Origin: Myxocyprinus asiaticus
Taxonomy: Eukaryota; Chordata; Actinopteri; Cypriniformes; Catostomidae
Direction: 5' to 3'
Assembly (NCBI RefSeq): GCF_019703515.2
Contig: NC_059346.1
Location: 49,459,501 to 49,523,500, forward strand
Length of the DNA: 64,000 nucleotides
How positions within the stretch are numbered: position 1 is the stretch's first letter; the number at the start of each line of letters is the position of its first letter. Under the pieces are notes generated by a model, which saw only the letters and a list, made by a program, of their open reading frames with translations, searched no databases and was not told the DNA's origin. The position numbers and the translations under genes are program-made. Of this stretch, positions 12,455-24,252 are shown piece after piece.

Positions 12455-13115
12455 TCATGCACTTCCGGGAAGAAAGGAACGGGGGCGAGGCATGGCTTTG
12501 AGCAGCGCCAGGAACCAATCATCGAGCCGCGAGGGTTCAGGGAAGAGCGGAGGGTCCGACGCTCGCGGCTGCCTGGGAAAGCATGTCATCATCTCCGCGT
12601 CAGCCTGTGACTGGGCAACCGCACCTGAAGGGAGGAGCCCAGCTGAGGCTTCCGCATCCGACTGGACGAGCCCGCTCTCTGATGCGGCACTCGAGAGCTC
12701 ATTACTTTCGCAGGTTCCGAATAAGTGGTCGAACTCGCTGTGAGATGAGCCGGCGGACTCATCCGGAAGCCCGATCGGGGCAGACGAGCGTGCTGGGGAA
12801 TGGCAGGTCCGCGGGGGGATACCCAGCGGAGGCAGTCCCATTAGGGTCCCCAAATCGCCCCCAGTGCTGGCCGCGCTGGCCTCATACCCGTGGGTAAAAG
12901 GACCGAGGCGGGGAACCTCTGGGGTGGCTTGCTTTCTTACGAAGGCAAGCTGTGACCGCACCGTTGCCATGGGCATGTCCTCGCAATGAGTACATGACCC
13001 ATCCACGAACGCTGTCTCCGCGTGAGCAGTGCCCAGACACGAAAGACAGTGATTGTGACCGTCAGAAGGCGAGAGATAACGAGCACAACCAGGAATAACA
13101 CACAAGGAAAGGCAT
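12455..13115 (-). pseudogene. DIRS-like gag-type ORF, N-terminal part, copy A
   Basis: The likely start ATG (13115-13113) follows a short leader after the terminal repeat; compared with copy B about two bases are missing just after it, shifting the frame into the long open stretch 13105-12455. The conserved head holds a Cys/His cluster (CVIPGC, SPSDGH, CLSCL, GSCTHC), which fish DIRS-like gag proteins carry and which may bind zinc. A Ser/Pro-rich linker follows. The C-terminal gag part (about 12320-11600) is present but in broken frames. Confidence 0.75.
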
Positions 13116-13371
13116 CTTTAAAAAGACGCGTCTTTAAAAAGACGTTCCGTGTGTGCTACTCTTTTAGAGAAATATACTCTTTTAGAGAAATATATTCTTA
13201 TTTTTGCCGAAGTGCCCAGGGGCATTCTCTGCAGTGCACCAGTGCAGAGGAGGGAGAAGCCACTGAAATGTGCCGTCAGATCCAGCAGAGGTGAATGAAC
13301 AGTTGTGGGAATTCAGCTCAGAGAGCATGACCGTTCAGCTCCGAAGAGAAAATCTGAATGAGTGGTTGCAT

Positions 13372-13534
13372 ACCAACTCCTTTTATACCCATATGTCCGG
13401 GGAAGTGGCATGTAAATACCTCTCGCCAATTTTCATTGGCCTTTTATCAAAGACCAGAGGTGTCTCGGGCTCCCAAGAGTGACCCCTAGTGTCACTACAT
13501 CGACACAACGTCGAGCGAGTGACAGATAGGGAAT
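13372..13534 (-). promoter_or_regulatory. DIRS-like copy A, gag-side terminal repeat with TATA box
   Basis: Inverse of 8894-9056. On the minus strand it reads ATTCCCTATCTGTC at the edge and carries TATAAAAG (13387-13380) about 270 bases before the gag ATG, suggesting a promoter that transcribes the element toward lower coordinates. Promoter function is inference. Confidence 0.7.
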
Positions 13535-15626
13535 TATATCTAGACATCAGAGCTGACTAAGCAATCATGGTATGTTTTTTTTTTTTTTCAGAGCCAAACT
13601 CCATCTAGAAAACCCCAAGGGCAAATATATAGGGAAAAATAGTCTAGTCCTCTCGTTATCTGTTATCTTACAACAGCTTGCAGATATGCTCTTTAATTGG
13701 ATTCGACAGAAGGGTTGTAGCCTGCTTTCAGGAAATCCTCCCCCTGCTTATACAATACCTGAGAGTGCCTTCGCTTTGTGTAGCTGAATGCTAATGGTAC
13801 AGTCTGTGGGGGAACTGCTTTGGTAAAATAATATGTACAGTATCTAGTATCTGGTAATGTATTATAAAAGAGCTAAATTTTTAGGTCAGTGAAAATCTGT
13901 GAAAATCACTGAAAATGGCATGAATAAGAGAATGAAATTCAATTGTACCTAATTGTACTTGATCATTCTCTATTTTTAATCATTTTTAATACAAATCTTT
14001 GTTTCCACAGGTCAAGAGCAGGTAAGAGAGTTTAGACATAAGTAGGATTATTTGAAAAGTGCAGTACATTTGTGGTCTCAAACAGGGTAAAGTATCGCTC
14101 TTCATTTCGAATGTACAAAATCAGGATTGCTCCATGATAAGAATGATATTCTGTTGTGCATTCCAGGGCATAGTTAATGAATCCATGATCAGATATGATT
14201 TGATTGGACTAAGCAGGGGGCTGCTCGGTTGGTGTTGCACTTTTCTGTATAAATTAACATCTGACTTGACAAAAAACAGATCAGAAAATGCTATACTTTG
14301 GTGTCTGGTATTTATCATGCAAATTTACCAATATGGTAATGTTGGGTCTCACTGTAGGGAGTGTGTTTGTTTGTGTATGTGTGGGTTACTGGTTAATATG
14401 GAACACATATCAAATAGTTTCAAAACAGAAATGATATGAAACTCTCTTTTTTTTTTTCATTTTCATTTTCATTTCTGCCTTTGCAAAACTCGCTGACACG
14501 ATGCAAGGGTGTTGTGGGTGGTTGCCTAGGGCATTGCTAAGTGGTTGCTTAAATATTTTAAGTGATTGTCATGGATTTGCTAAGTTGTTGCTGGGTGGTA
14601 CTTACTGGCCTAAGAGCCTACTCCCAAGTCTCTATGATATTCTGTATGATATGTGTTGTTCCCATTTCATGGGTATTCAAATAGTCCTAAAAACTGTTTA
14701 CTTTTTAGCATGATCACACAAGAAATTGACATGTTGTTTCAAAAAATTATTGTACCCTAAAATAATGTCATGATAATAATTGTGCATATTGTTGGGCCTC
14801 AGTTAACAGAAATATTAATATTATATTTTAAAGACATTTTTGACACTGTTGAGAAGCACCGTTTAGATGAGGATTTGATTTTAAATAATACAAATTAGAA
14901 AAGGGATTATTGTTTCAGGGGATTCAAGGAGAGGTGTAAAAAACAGAAAAGGACATGCTGTCTCTGTGCTGTAGGGCATCTTCCATGTACCTCAAGGACA
15001 CCTTGTTCATACACAAGGAAGACTTGTCTCTTAAGGCTAATTTATACTTGCTGGGTGAACAGGCTTTTTTAGTTCACCTAAAAATTCTGCCGAAATGCAC
15101 TGACGTTTTTATTTTTCTCCTGTTCACGCAAAACCCTAAAATTCTTGACCTGAGAAATCAGCAAGTCGAAGACCATTGATGATTGGTTAAAACAAATTGT
15201 GGTTGTGGTTTGGAACGTGACATTCTTTATTTATTTTCCTCAAATAACTAATTTTAAAATGACACAGTGAGTAGTAGGAAGACTTCGTTCAGCCAGGGTA
15301 CTTTGTTTAGAGAAAGAAGTTTGGTGTCTTTTATATAAATTAGGGTTTATAGGAGTGGTGTACTGCTGCTATTATGGCTGTAGTGTGCCTCACCAAACAG
15401 TGCCACCAGCACTTATTCCCCATGGTTCTCATGCCAGAAGCTCCTATTGTGAGCCTGACTCTTGGATGCCAATGAGAATACTAGAGACAGAAATTCCATC
15501 ATAAGGTGTCAGCAAACTGATTTGGAATTCAAATCCACCAGAACATCCTTGAGTCAACACAAAGGAAGCTAAAATTTTGGTGCATTGTAATGCTTTCTAT
15601 CCAGTTGATGCAACTGAATCCAGTAC
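13535..15626. other. AT-rich non-coding DNA
   Basis: No gene, RNA gene or clear repeat recognised apart from a poly-T run near 13577-13589. Open frames such as 14059-14439 show no domain and have no coding look. Confidence 0.5.
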
Positions 15627-15884
15627 TTAAAGGGTTAGTTAACCCAAAAATGGAAATTCTGTCATCATTTACTTACCCTCATTTCATTCCAATCCTGTAT
15701 GACTTTCTTTCTTCAATGGAACACAACAAAGAACTTTTAAAGAATGAGTCTCTAACAATCTGCCTAGCATCTCCCTTTGTGTTTCAAGGAAGAAAGAAAG
15801 TCATATGGGTTTGGAACAATATGATGGAGAGTAAATTATTTTGAAAAGAAAGAATTTAAAATTTTAGGTGAACTATACCTTTAA
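15627..15884. mobile_element. TTAA-bounded foldback MITE
   Basis: TTAAAGGGTTAGTT at the left and AACTATACCTTTAA at the right, with inverted internal segments (ATGACTTTCTTTCTTC and GAAAGAAAGTCATATG). Same superfamily as the other TTAA MITEs but a different subfamily from 22252-22883. Confidence 0.75.
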
Positions 15885-16505
15885 CCGTTCCAGTTTGCTG
15901 GAATCACAGATTTCAAATTAATTTCTTGTCTTGTCATACTAATCCTTTTACACACCATCCACCTCCCTGTTAAGAAAAAAAAAAAAGTCCTGTTATGTAA
16001 TCCAACAAGTACAGTATCTGGTGAATGCACAAATCTTTCAGATCTCTTTCTGTCTGATTTGACCAAAGGCCGGAAAACAATTAACCTTTAGAGTAAGTAA
16101 CTCCGTAATAACAGCACAAGCCTCTTTTCCCAGTAATGGCCTCTCTTAATTGCAGGGATAATATGTTGTGCCTTAGGCAGTGGCACATACATTTTATGAC
16201 GTGGAATCCAATAATCCTCCTGTACCAAAATATGTGGTTGCATGTGACATACTGGATTGAAAAATAATCAGTTATGTAACCGAGAGACACACAGTTGACA
16301 AACAAACAGTTGCTCTATAATCTCTCTGTACATTTCTTCCCATCTCTTTTTCAGGCTATGATAAAATAATTCAGTAGGATTATGCATGCCTAAAAGGTCA
16401 TGATAGATTGATCTGAGACACAATAAAGAATGAATTCTGTTTCTGTTGCCTCTGCAAAGTGAAGAGATCTTTGTAGAGTGGCAGATTTTTACTTGTCCAC
16501 AGTTG

Positions 16506-18415
16506 AAAGGTGTGTTCACACTAACAGCGATTATATCTCTGGAGGTCGCCAAGTTGCTGTACTGTTGGTTGGTAGTAGGCGTACTGCTGCATCCTACTGC
16601 AACAGGAGACAGATCATGTGATTTCCACTGTCTGCACTCCCGTTGGTAGTCACCACAGCGCTCATTTGCATAAAGTGAAAATATTTCCTTTGATAACGGG
16701 CATACATTTTCAAATGATTATTGGGAGTTGGCCAGAATTATTATGAACTTGATCGTTATAAAATCTAATTTACACAAGGTGAGGGATCACATTACATGCA
16801 AATAGTGATTATTCTAACAGGAAGGAAACACAAACCCCAAAGTGTAGCTGCTTAAGTCGATTGGATGCATTCAGTTTTAGTGAACAGAAAGTGTGTTTGT
16901 ATACCTGTCACTGTGTGTGGAACCTTTATCAAGCCCAGCAGAAGTTTGATTTAAAACAATGGTTGAGTCGTAGGGCTGGGTATTGATTTCCCGATTTGAT
17001 TCCGATTCACAAGCTCTCGATTAGATTTTGATCTTGATTCGAAACAATGTCGATTCATATAGGTACATTTCTGTTACAATGTTCATTTTGATTACATATG
17101 AAAGAAATTTAGCTAATGCTCTTAATTTTAAAGAAACCTTCTAGGCACAATTCGAAAATATAAATTTTACCTATTATATTTTATCATTGGGTTTTCATCA
17201 AATTGGTCACATTTTAGCTTTTGAAACATTTTCAAATTCAGTCTATTCATCAATTAAAATCTTGAAATTGCATATATTATGTTGCATTTATTTTGTTTAC
17301 TTGCATAATTTTACATTGATATGTAGAACACATGCTAAATCTGTACCGTCTCATTAAGACTACCGGCATCAGCCAGTGAGTGCATATAACGAGAGAAGAC
17401 GTGCGTAATTTCTTTAGCGCATCCATGTGTGATTAGAGGTAAATGTTTCTTTTTTTGTTGTTTTTAATCAACAACTGTGTAAAAAAACAGAAAGGGTATT
17501 AAAAGAGACATTATTCAAATGGATCCGTGGATCTCATCTTTGGACACATAGAATGATTTAAACCAAACACGCAGTGAAAGGACCTCTGTGCTAATAACTT
17601 CTTTTCTACTATACTACTCAATCACTGGTGAGTGAAATCTGAACATAGCATTTTAGTCGAGAGTGTGACATTTGGTTGCACATGCGAGTAATTTACCTGC
17701 GTTATAGAGGGTTTTGCATAGAATGAAAGATCGATCTTGGGATTTAAGAATTAATATTGAGAACGTTCAAACAAAGATCACAATGCATCGGAAAATCTAT
17801 ATTTTTACCCAGCCATTGTGAGTAGTTTGCTCAAGTATTTTCTTTTAATTCACAAAAGGCTGCAAAAGATTATGTGGTTAAAAAGGTTTATAGTGCATTT
17901 TTGCCGTATTTTCTGCTGAGTTCAGGGTGCTTTGCGCAGCAAAAATAGGCTCAGTGCCAAAACTCTCGTCTTACTGTTGCACCTGATACGCTCCTGCTAC
18001 GCTGCAATGCGGCTCTCGCTCCCATAATCTAACCTGTTAACATTGGTGCCAAAAAAAATTCCCTTTTGCTTGTGGTGTGAAACAGACCTAAGTATGGCAT
18101 TTGTACATTGATTTTCCCTAAAAATTTAAACACTGGCACTTTCAACATTGCTCTGCCCAACATAACGTTGTTGGCTAAACCAATGGCATGAGTTTTTGGC
18201 CGGGACAACTCATTTGCCAAACAATGGAAACTGGTTATTTTTGCAGTTCTTTTTGATGATGCTAGTGGCACAGAAATTACACACCATGGCTTTACATTTT
18301 GTCACAACGTCAGTTGCTGTCGGTCATGTTGTCTCAAATTGCCAATGTACGTTAAAAATTGATGACTTCCGGTCGTTTTGACGTTGCAAATCGCTGTCAG
18401 TGTGAACACCCCTTT
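16506..18415. mobile_element. 1.9 kb element bounded by 27-bp terminal inverted repeats, family unknown
   Basis: Left end AAAGGTGTGTTCACACT... (16506-16532) and right end (18389-18415) are inverse to each other at 25 of 27 positions. No transposase is visible and no clear target duplication flanks it. Another inverted-ended repeat (16971-17818) sits inside. The ends suggest a non-autonomous DNA transposon; I cannot assign a superfamily. Confidence 0.6.
16971..17818. mobile_element. Possible hAT-like element with GGGCTGGGTA ends, nested
   Basis: Left end TAGGGCTGGGTATTG and right end TTTTTACCCAGCCATTG are inverse over about 10 bases, and the adjoining sequence (GATTTGATTCCGATTC) resembles the ends of a common fish repeat. 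No coding sequence. Target duplication unclear. Confidence 0.4.
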
Positions 18416-18719
18416 AGACTCATTAGAGTGGAGTCCTGAAGACCTATAGTGTACCGTCAAGAATCTGTTATTCACTGTAATAGCAGTGCATGGAAATCAC
18501 CAGGAGCAGAAAACTCTATGGAACTGATCCCCTGACACAGGTCATATAGGCACTCATGGGCAATTTGAGGATTGCATCGTTCCAAGGGGCTTGTTTTTCC
18601 CAAAGCATCTGTGTTTTGTTTATTCAAGTCAACAGGTCAGAGGCTATCAGCAATAGTGACAAACAGGTGGTATTTGGTGTGACCTACTGTGAGACAAGTC
18701 TAATTGGAATTTGTCATTT

Positions 18720-18955
18720 TATTGGTAACACTTTCCAGTAAGGTTTTATTAATTAACATTAGTTAATGCATTAGGTATCATGAACTAACAATGGACAATT
18801 ATTTTATTACAGCATGTATTAATGTCACTTAATGTTCATTTATATATATAAAATTGTTTATTGTAAGTTCATGTTAGATCATAAGGCATTAACTAATGTT
18901 AAAATGTACAACTATTATAACTATGTTCAAATGTATTAGTTTATTTAGTAGGGAT
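18720..18955. repeat. Fish interspersed repeat (GGTAACACTTT...TTAACATTAGTTAATGCATT type)
   Basis: The opening TTGGTAACACTTTCCAGTAAGG followed by repeated AACATTAGTTAATGC/ATGAACTAACAATG motifs is a pattern I recognise as a dispersed repeat of teleost genomes. No coding capacity. Class not assigned. Confidence 0.5.
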
Positions 18956-19184
18956 GCCATAAAATATCAATATATATCAATTATTGATCGGCACGTTATT
19001 TTATTGATATATTTTTGAGGCATTGATATACTAAAATTAGCTGACATTTAAATTAGATGCCTAATTTGCGTGTTTTCAAATTGACTCAGTTGGCCTCTGT
19101 TTAAATGTCTGGTGTAATAGCACTGGGAGACCACAAGAGGGTGATATAACATGAACTGAAGCCAGTCGTGGTCAGGAAAGGCAC

Positions 19185-19490
19185 AGATATCACACACACA
19201 CATGTTGGTGCGACTATCCTTATGAGGACTCTCCATAGACATGATGATTTTTATACTGTACGAACTATAGATTCTATCCCCTAACCCTAAACCTAACCCT
19301 CACAAAAAACTTTCTGCATTTTTACATTTTCAAAAAAAAGAACATCGATCAGTATGTTTTTTAAGCTATTTGAATTATGGGGACACTAGAAATGTCCTCA
19401 TAAACCACATTTTATAGCATAATACCCTTGTAATTACCAGTTTGTAACCTAAAAAAATGTCCTTGTAAACCACCCAAACCCACCCACACT

Positions 19491-19562
<72 letters not shown>
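19185..19562. repeat. Dispersed repeat flanked by (CA)n, with long (CA)n microsatellite
   Basis: A block with GTCCTCATAAACCAC and TTTGTAACCTAAAAA motifs lies between a short (CA)n at about 19192-19202 and a long one at 19497-19560. It resembles a microsatellite-linked repeat widespread in cyprinids. A short CCCTAACCCTAAACCTAACC stretch (19280-19300) is part of it and is not a telomere. Confidence 0.55.
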
Positions 19563-19563
<1 letters not shown>

Positions 19564-20924
19564 CAGCAGATGGCAGTCCAAAGTTATGAAGGTTTTTGTA
19601 CTTCTTCAAGAATGAACAAAGTGATGTCGATGAGTTTGCAGGTTAGTGTATGAAACTGGTGTAACTGCGCAAACTGAACAATTAGAAATGGTGACATTTA
19701 TTATGCAATTTATCTGTATATAGCCTTGAACAGATCTTTCATTCAAGCTGTCAAACCACAAAAATAAATACATGTAACTGAAAATACATTGTGTAGGCTA
19801 GATGAAAGATACATATACACAATATATCATCCAGTAATGACTAGAGTAAATAATCTATGTCCTTTGATAATGAATTGGGTCGAATTTAATGGAAAACTAT
19901 GCGAGTTGCGCTCCGTGTCACTGCAGAATTTTGATGCTGAGCGTTGCAGGTGTGTGCGAACCTCCGTAGAAAATATTTGTTTCAAATTTTAGAAAGCGCC
20001 ATGTTGGTGTGCGACCCCCTTTAATTTACCCTGCTGCTCACACTTTACCAAAGTTGTGTTGAGAAAAATGTTTGAAAAGACAAAGACAAGCAGCCCAAAT
20101 TATAGCTGAAAACAATCCTGATATACAGTATATCGATAAACACTATTTACTGATGTCAAACAAAGTAATTGTTGAATATTTGCAATTGATAAATGGGCTC
20201 TTAATTAAGCTCTGAAACAGAAGACTGCTCCGTTTGCAATCTGTCCATGTAGTACTCAGTACCGAAATGGTTTGTCGGGAGAGCTGTAGAGTCGCCATTC
20301 GCCAAATGTTTGTGAAAGTTTCTTGTAATGCATCTGTTAGCAAGCCTCAAGTAAGTATGTTCCATTAGAGACGATGCACTTCCTCTACAAGTTCATTCTC
20401 TGCGGAGATCCCCGTGAGACTTTAAAACCATTAAATACTCTGGCTAATTAGTATAATTGACTTATTTGTATTCCACGAGTCACATAACAAACATGTCAGG
20501 TTAGGATTTAATTTGTCTCTGTTGTGCGACTAATATATGTATTGTGATTCAGACAACAGCTGGTGTGTGTGTTGGAAAGGAAAGGGAATGAGACAATGGC
20601 AGGAGAGTTATGATTTAGAGCGGCCACATTTGTTGCACACCAGTGAATCACAGCACAATAGCTCCATGCTAATCTATCATCATAAAACATGGGCACACCA
20701 CACGCATTTGCACAATCCTCTAGTTTAATGATCACACTCATTGAAACAGCATCTACATGCATTACATTCCCTTATACAAGGGTGAAGGACTGGTTATATT
20801 GAGCATTTTGATCAACCTGTGACACAGATGTCGTTGTGTATGAGCAATTGAAATGGATTACTTCAGTCAAAAACAAACTGTGTCATTACACGGCAACAGA
20901 GATGCACTTCTTAATCTTTGTATG

Positions 20925-21194
20925 CTTAGTACACCAAATATGAACATTCTGTCATTATTTGCTCACCTTCATGTGGTTCCAAACTGTATGACTTTCTTTA
21001 TTCCACTGAACACAAAAGGAGGAGTTAGGCACTATGTTAGTCTCAGTCACTATTCATTTTCAATGCATTGATTTTTTTTTTTTTTTTTTTTTTGCCATTT
21101 CTTCCTCAAAAGAAAGTCAGTCATTTGGGTTTGGAACAATATGAGAGTGAGTAAATGATGACAAAATTTTCATTTTTGTGTAAACTAACTCTTT
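20925..21194. mobile_element. TTAA-type foldback MITE, degraded ends
   Basis: Inverted halves: ATTCTGTCATTATTTGCTCACC with ACTGTATGACTTTCTTTATT on the left, and GAAAGTCAGTCATTTGGG with GTGAGTAAATGATGAC on the right, separated by a 24-base T run (21069-21092). Terminal TTAA no longer clear. Confidence 0.65.
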
Positions 21195-22084
21195 CACATT
21201 CTACATATAATTCTGTGCAATCTATTTTCTGTTCAATATAAATCACCTCAATGACTCAATTCTCTCACTGGGGCTTGCATGGAGGTCGGAGGTTAACATT
21301 TGTCGGCATCAGATCATTCCATGCTATGCCAGTGGCATACAGGATTAGATCCAAACCCCATCGTCGCAGCTCAAAGCCACTTGTGTTTCCATCAACATGT
21401 ATACACACGTTGCATGCTCCACTGTATGGATTAACCCCATCCAAGATAGAGCATGATGATGATAAAATAACCACAAGAGACTACAGAGCTGTATCTAATC
21501 TAGTCTACTGGCTGCCATGATTGAAAACCGTACTCCAAACGGAGAAACAGGCAGAGATCCATAATAGGATTTACATCTGGGACAGACATGAGCTCTCTTG
21601 ATACAGATATAGAACAGGAGATGATGAGCAGCACCTGATGCCCACAAGAATCGCTTTAAAGATTCACTGATCATTGGAGTAAGCATAACATACAGACCAG
21701 ATGTTTTTGATATAACAATATGGGGTGCAAGTCACAAACAGCCAAATATTAGTGTGAGTTCACACCTTATGTCTATTGACATACACACCTTATGACTGTC
21801 CAAGATGCACAGTCTGTGTTGATGCAAACACTAGGGCTGGGCGATATAGCTTAAAAAAAAGATCTGCCTATTGACAGTATTTGTTATATATCTCTATTAT
21901 TTATGTGTTTGCTCTGAAATGTCTTAAAAGGGTGACTCTTCTTCAGTCAGAGCAACCATCATTTCAACCAGCAACTGTTGCAACAACAAGTACTGTAGGT
22001 ATAAAATGTTTAATTTAAGAACCAAAACACAGTAAAATCTAGTTAAAATAATTTGGCAAAAATGCCAAATGGAGGCTTCCGTGA

Positions 22085-23888
22085 AAATTTTTTGAATGAT
22101 GATTCAAATGAATCCTTGAATCATAGTTTTGAATAGATTCATTTAAACAGGTAGTTTGAACTGGCTCACAGAACTGAATCAAACTTTCCAAATCTAATGC
22201 TGCTTTTGCTGCTGTTGTTTAAATACATGACGCTATTAAAATATCTCTGTCTTAACGGGATAGTTTACCCCAAAATGAAGATTCTCTCATCATTTACTCA
22301 CCCTCATTCCATCCCCTCTGCTGAACACAAACAAATATTTTTAGAAGAATATCTCAGCTCTGTAGGTCCATACAATGGAAGTGAATGATGACCAGAACTT
22401 TGAAGCTCCTAAAATCACATAAAGGCAGCAAAAAAGTAATCCATACGACTCCAGTGGTTTAATCCATGTCTTCTGAAGTGATATGATAGGTGTGGGTGAG
22501 AAACTGATTAATATAGTCCTTTTTTTTACTATAAATCTTCACTTTCACACTCAGAATGTGAAAGAATGTGAACGTGAAAGTGGAGATATATGGTGAAAAA
22601 GGACTTCAATATTGATCTTTTTCTCACTCACACCTATCAAATCACTTCAGAAGATATAGATTTAACCACTCGAATCATATAGATTACTTTTATGCTGCCT
22701 TTATGTGCTTTTTGGAGCTTCACAGTTCTGGTCACCATTGCATTGTGAGGACCTACAGAACTGAAATATTCTTCTAAAAATCTTCATGTGTTCTGCAGAA
22801 GATAGAAAGTCATACACATCTGGGATGGCATGAGGGTGAGTAAATGAGAGAATTTTCATTTTTGGGTGAACTATCCCATTTAAAGCTCTAATACTCACAA
22901 ATCAGAAACAGCTAAACGAGTCGAATGACATGCTCTTTTGGAAACTTACTGGTCAAACAAAAACCGTGTTTTTAATCATCATGATATTCACAATTTTGCT
23001 TAATTTTATATTGCCAGCAAAACCATCACAAAAATATATTGTGAATATTCAATATATCGTAGTTAACCTGTCAGTTTGAACCTTGAGAATCGTTTCAACT
23101 AAAATCACAAAGTAATTTCCAGGCATTCAATCAGAGCTACCAAAGTGGAGCTTTATTCATCTAGTTAGAAAAAAAGCAAACAATCTTTCCTGAATATGTT
23201 CAAATAAGTGAAAACAGAGGAATTTGAGACTGAGCTGATAATGCTTCACACAGCAACAGCAATTGTAATATATGAAAAATGAAAAATTGAGATATCCCTG
23301 AGCATTTTTTTAAAGATGATTCAACTGAATTCTAAATCACAGTTGTGAATTGATTCATTCAGTCGGACAGTTGGACATATCAAATCTAAAGCTATATTTG
23401 CTAAAGTTGAAAACATCTATTACCACTATTGAAACATATCTGCCTAAACATTCTTATATTCACAAGTTACAAGACAAGGAAAAATTACAACAGTGATTTA
23501 ATGACACGCTCTTTAGGAAACTTAATATACAACTAAAAAGCACATTAAAATCATCAGTATATATATGACATTGCTTAATTTCATATTGCCAGCAAAATTT
23601 TGTTCGCTCATTTGCATATTCGATTGTCTAGCTCTAGTTAACTCTATGTAGGTGGCTATATTTGAACAGAGAATCACAGCCACTAAAAAAACAAAGGCAT
23701 TTCCAAGCATTCAGTTAGAGCTACAAAAGTAGAGCTTTATTCATCCAGGTGGACGAAAACAACACAAGCTTTCCTGAATATGTCTAAGTGAAAGCAATGA
23801 GGAATGGAGATGAATTCACAGAGGATGAAGAGGAATTTGAGACAGAGCTGAAAATGTCTTGTACAGCAACAGTTGTCATTCCAGAGTG
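22085..23888. repeat. Diverged tandem duplication (two ~590-bp units) beside the doc2b exon
   Basis: Unit 1 (about 22085-23290, enlarged by the MITE at 22252-22883) and unit 2 (about 23300-23888) share segments in the same order: GATGATTCAA near 22100 and 23317; ATGACATGCTCTTTTGGAAA near 22926 versus its counterpart near 23500; TATATTGCCAGCAAAA near 23008 and 23584; GAGCTTTATTCATC near 23149 and 23733; GAGGAATTTGAGAC near 23217 and 23830. Unit 2 ends about 40 bases from the splice donor. Part of the unit may itself derive from a repeat with GGGCTGGGCGATAT ends (left end near 21834). No protein recognised. Confidence 0.65.
22252..22883. mobile_element. TTAA-bounded foldback MITE, complete two-arm copy
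   Basis: TTAA at both edges (22252-22255 and 22880-22883). The two ~300-base arms are inverse over nearly their full length: for example AAAATGAAGATTCTCTCATC on the left and GAGAGAATTTTCATTTTTGG on the right, and GATATGATAGGTGTGGGTGAG against CTCACTCACACCTATCAAATC. The transcript would fold as a long hairpin. Typical of cyprinid genomes. Confidence 0.85.
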
Positions 23889-23927
23889 ATTCGAAGAATA
23901 TAGAGTAAGAAAAAGAAGTCTACTCAC

Positions 23928-24252
23928 TGGAGTCATCTGAATCGTAGCCCTCCACGTCTGGCTCTTCGTCCTTCTTGCTGGCCACGAGAGCGGTTGCTCC
24001 GAAGGCTTGGTCCAGGTCATCTTCATCCCGGCTGGGGTCCGCGGCCGGGCCCTCGGACTTCTGGCTGGTAGAGGTGCTCTGCAGGGATCCGGTGCGACTG
24101 AGGGCCGGAGGGGCTGTGGGGGGGAGACCCCGTGGGTAACGGGGAAAATAATCAGAGATCTGCTTGATTGGCTGAATGGGACCTGGACATACATCAATGG
24201 CCATGTGCTCCTGGATGCTGATGGTCGTCTTCTCGCCTTTGCGTTGTGTCAT
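23928..24252 (-). CDS. doc2b: doc2b, first coding exon (double C2-like domain protein beta), partial
   Basis: 108 codons plus one base. The N-terminus (MTQRKGEKTTISIQEHM, then DVCPGPIQPIKQISDYFPR) matches the conserved start of DOC2 proteins; residues about 13-38 are the Munc13-interacting domain. The following Pro/Ser/Thr-rich and acidic stretch up to GYDSDDS matches the DOC2B linker before the first C2 domain, and the PRYPRGLPP spacing fits DOC2B better than DOC2A. DOC2B is a cytosolic high-affinity calcium sensor that binds phospholipids and SNAREs and promotes vesicle fusion. The exon ends at 23928; the intron begins GTGAGT (23927-23922), phase 1. C2A and C2B would be encoded at lower coordinates and were not found in the window, so intron 1 may exceed 23 kb. 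Confidence 0.9.

Larger units (their letters stand above)
8849..13534 (-). mobile_element. DIRS-like tyrosine-recombinase retrotransposon, copy A (recombinase deleted)
   Basis: Seen on the minus strand in order: left inverted terminal repeat (13372-13534), gag-like region, reverse transcriptase and RNase H, 3' non-coding DNA, internal complementary region (about 9135-9203), right inverted terminal repeat (8894-9056) and a short outer tail (8849-8893). This is the layout of DIRS-group elements. No target duplication surrounds it: the outer edges are ATT at the gag side and GTT at the other, the same as in copy B. Relative to copy B the entire recombinase region is gone; the RNase H reading runs directly into DNA matching B at about 42541. 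The internal complementary region also lacks the part that should match the right tail. Confidence 0.88.

Noticed and set aside
14059..14439. 126-codon open frame
   Set aside because: Composition and lack of motifs suggest chance.
19276..19300. CCCTAACCCTAAACC telomere-like stretch (similar near 3485 and 27748)
   Set aside because: Short, irregular and, at 19.28 kb, part of a dispersed repeat; no true telomeric array.
23784..24197. 137-codon minus-strand frame across the doc2b exon and donor
   Set aside because: Alternative frame of the exon; the conserved DOC2 protein is in the 24252 frame and the frame here runs through the splice donor.
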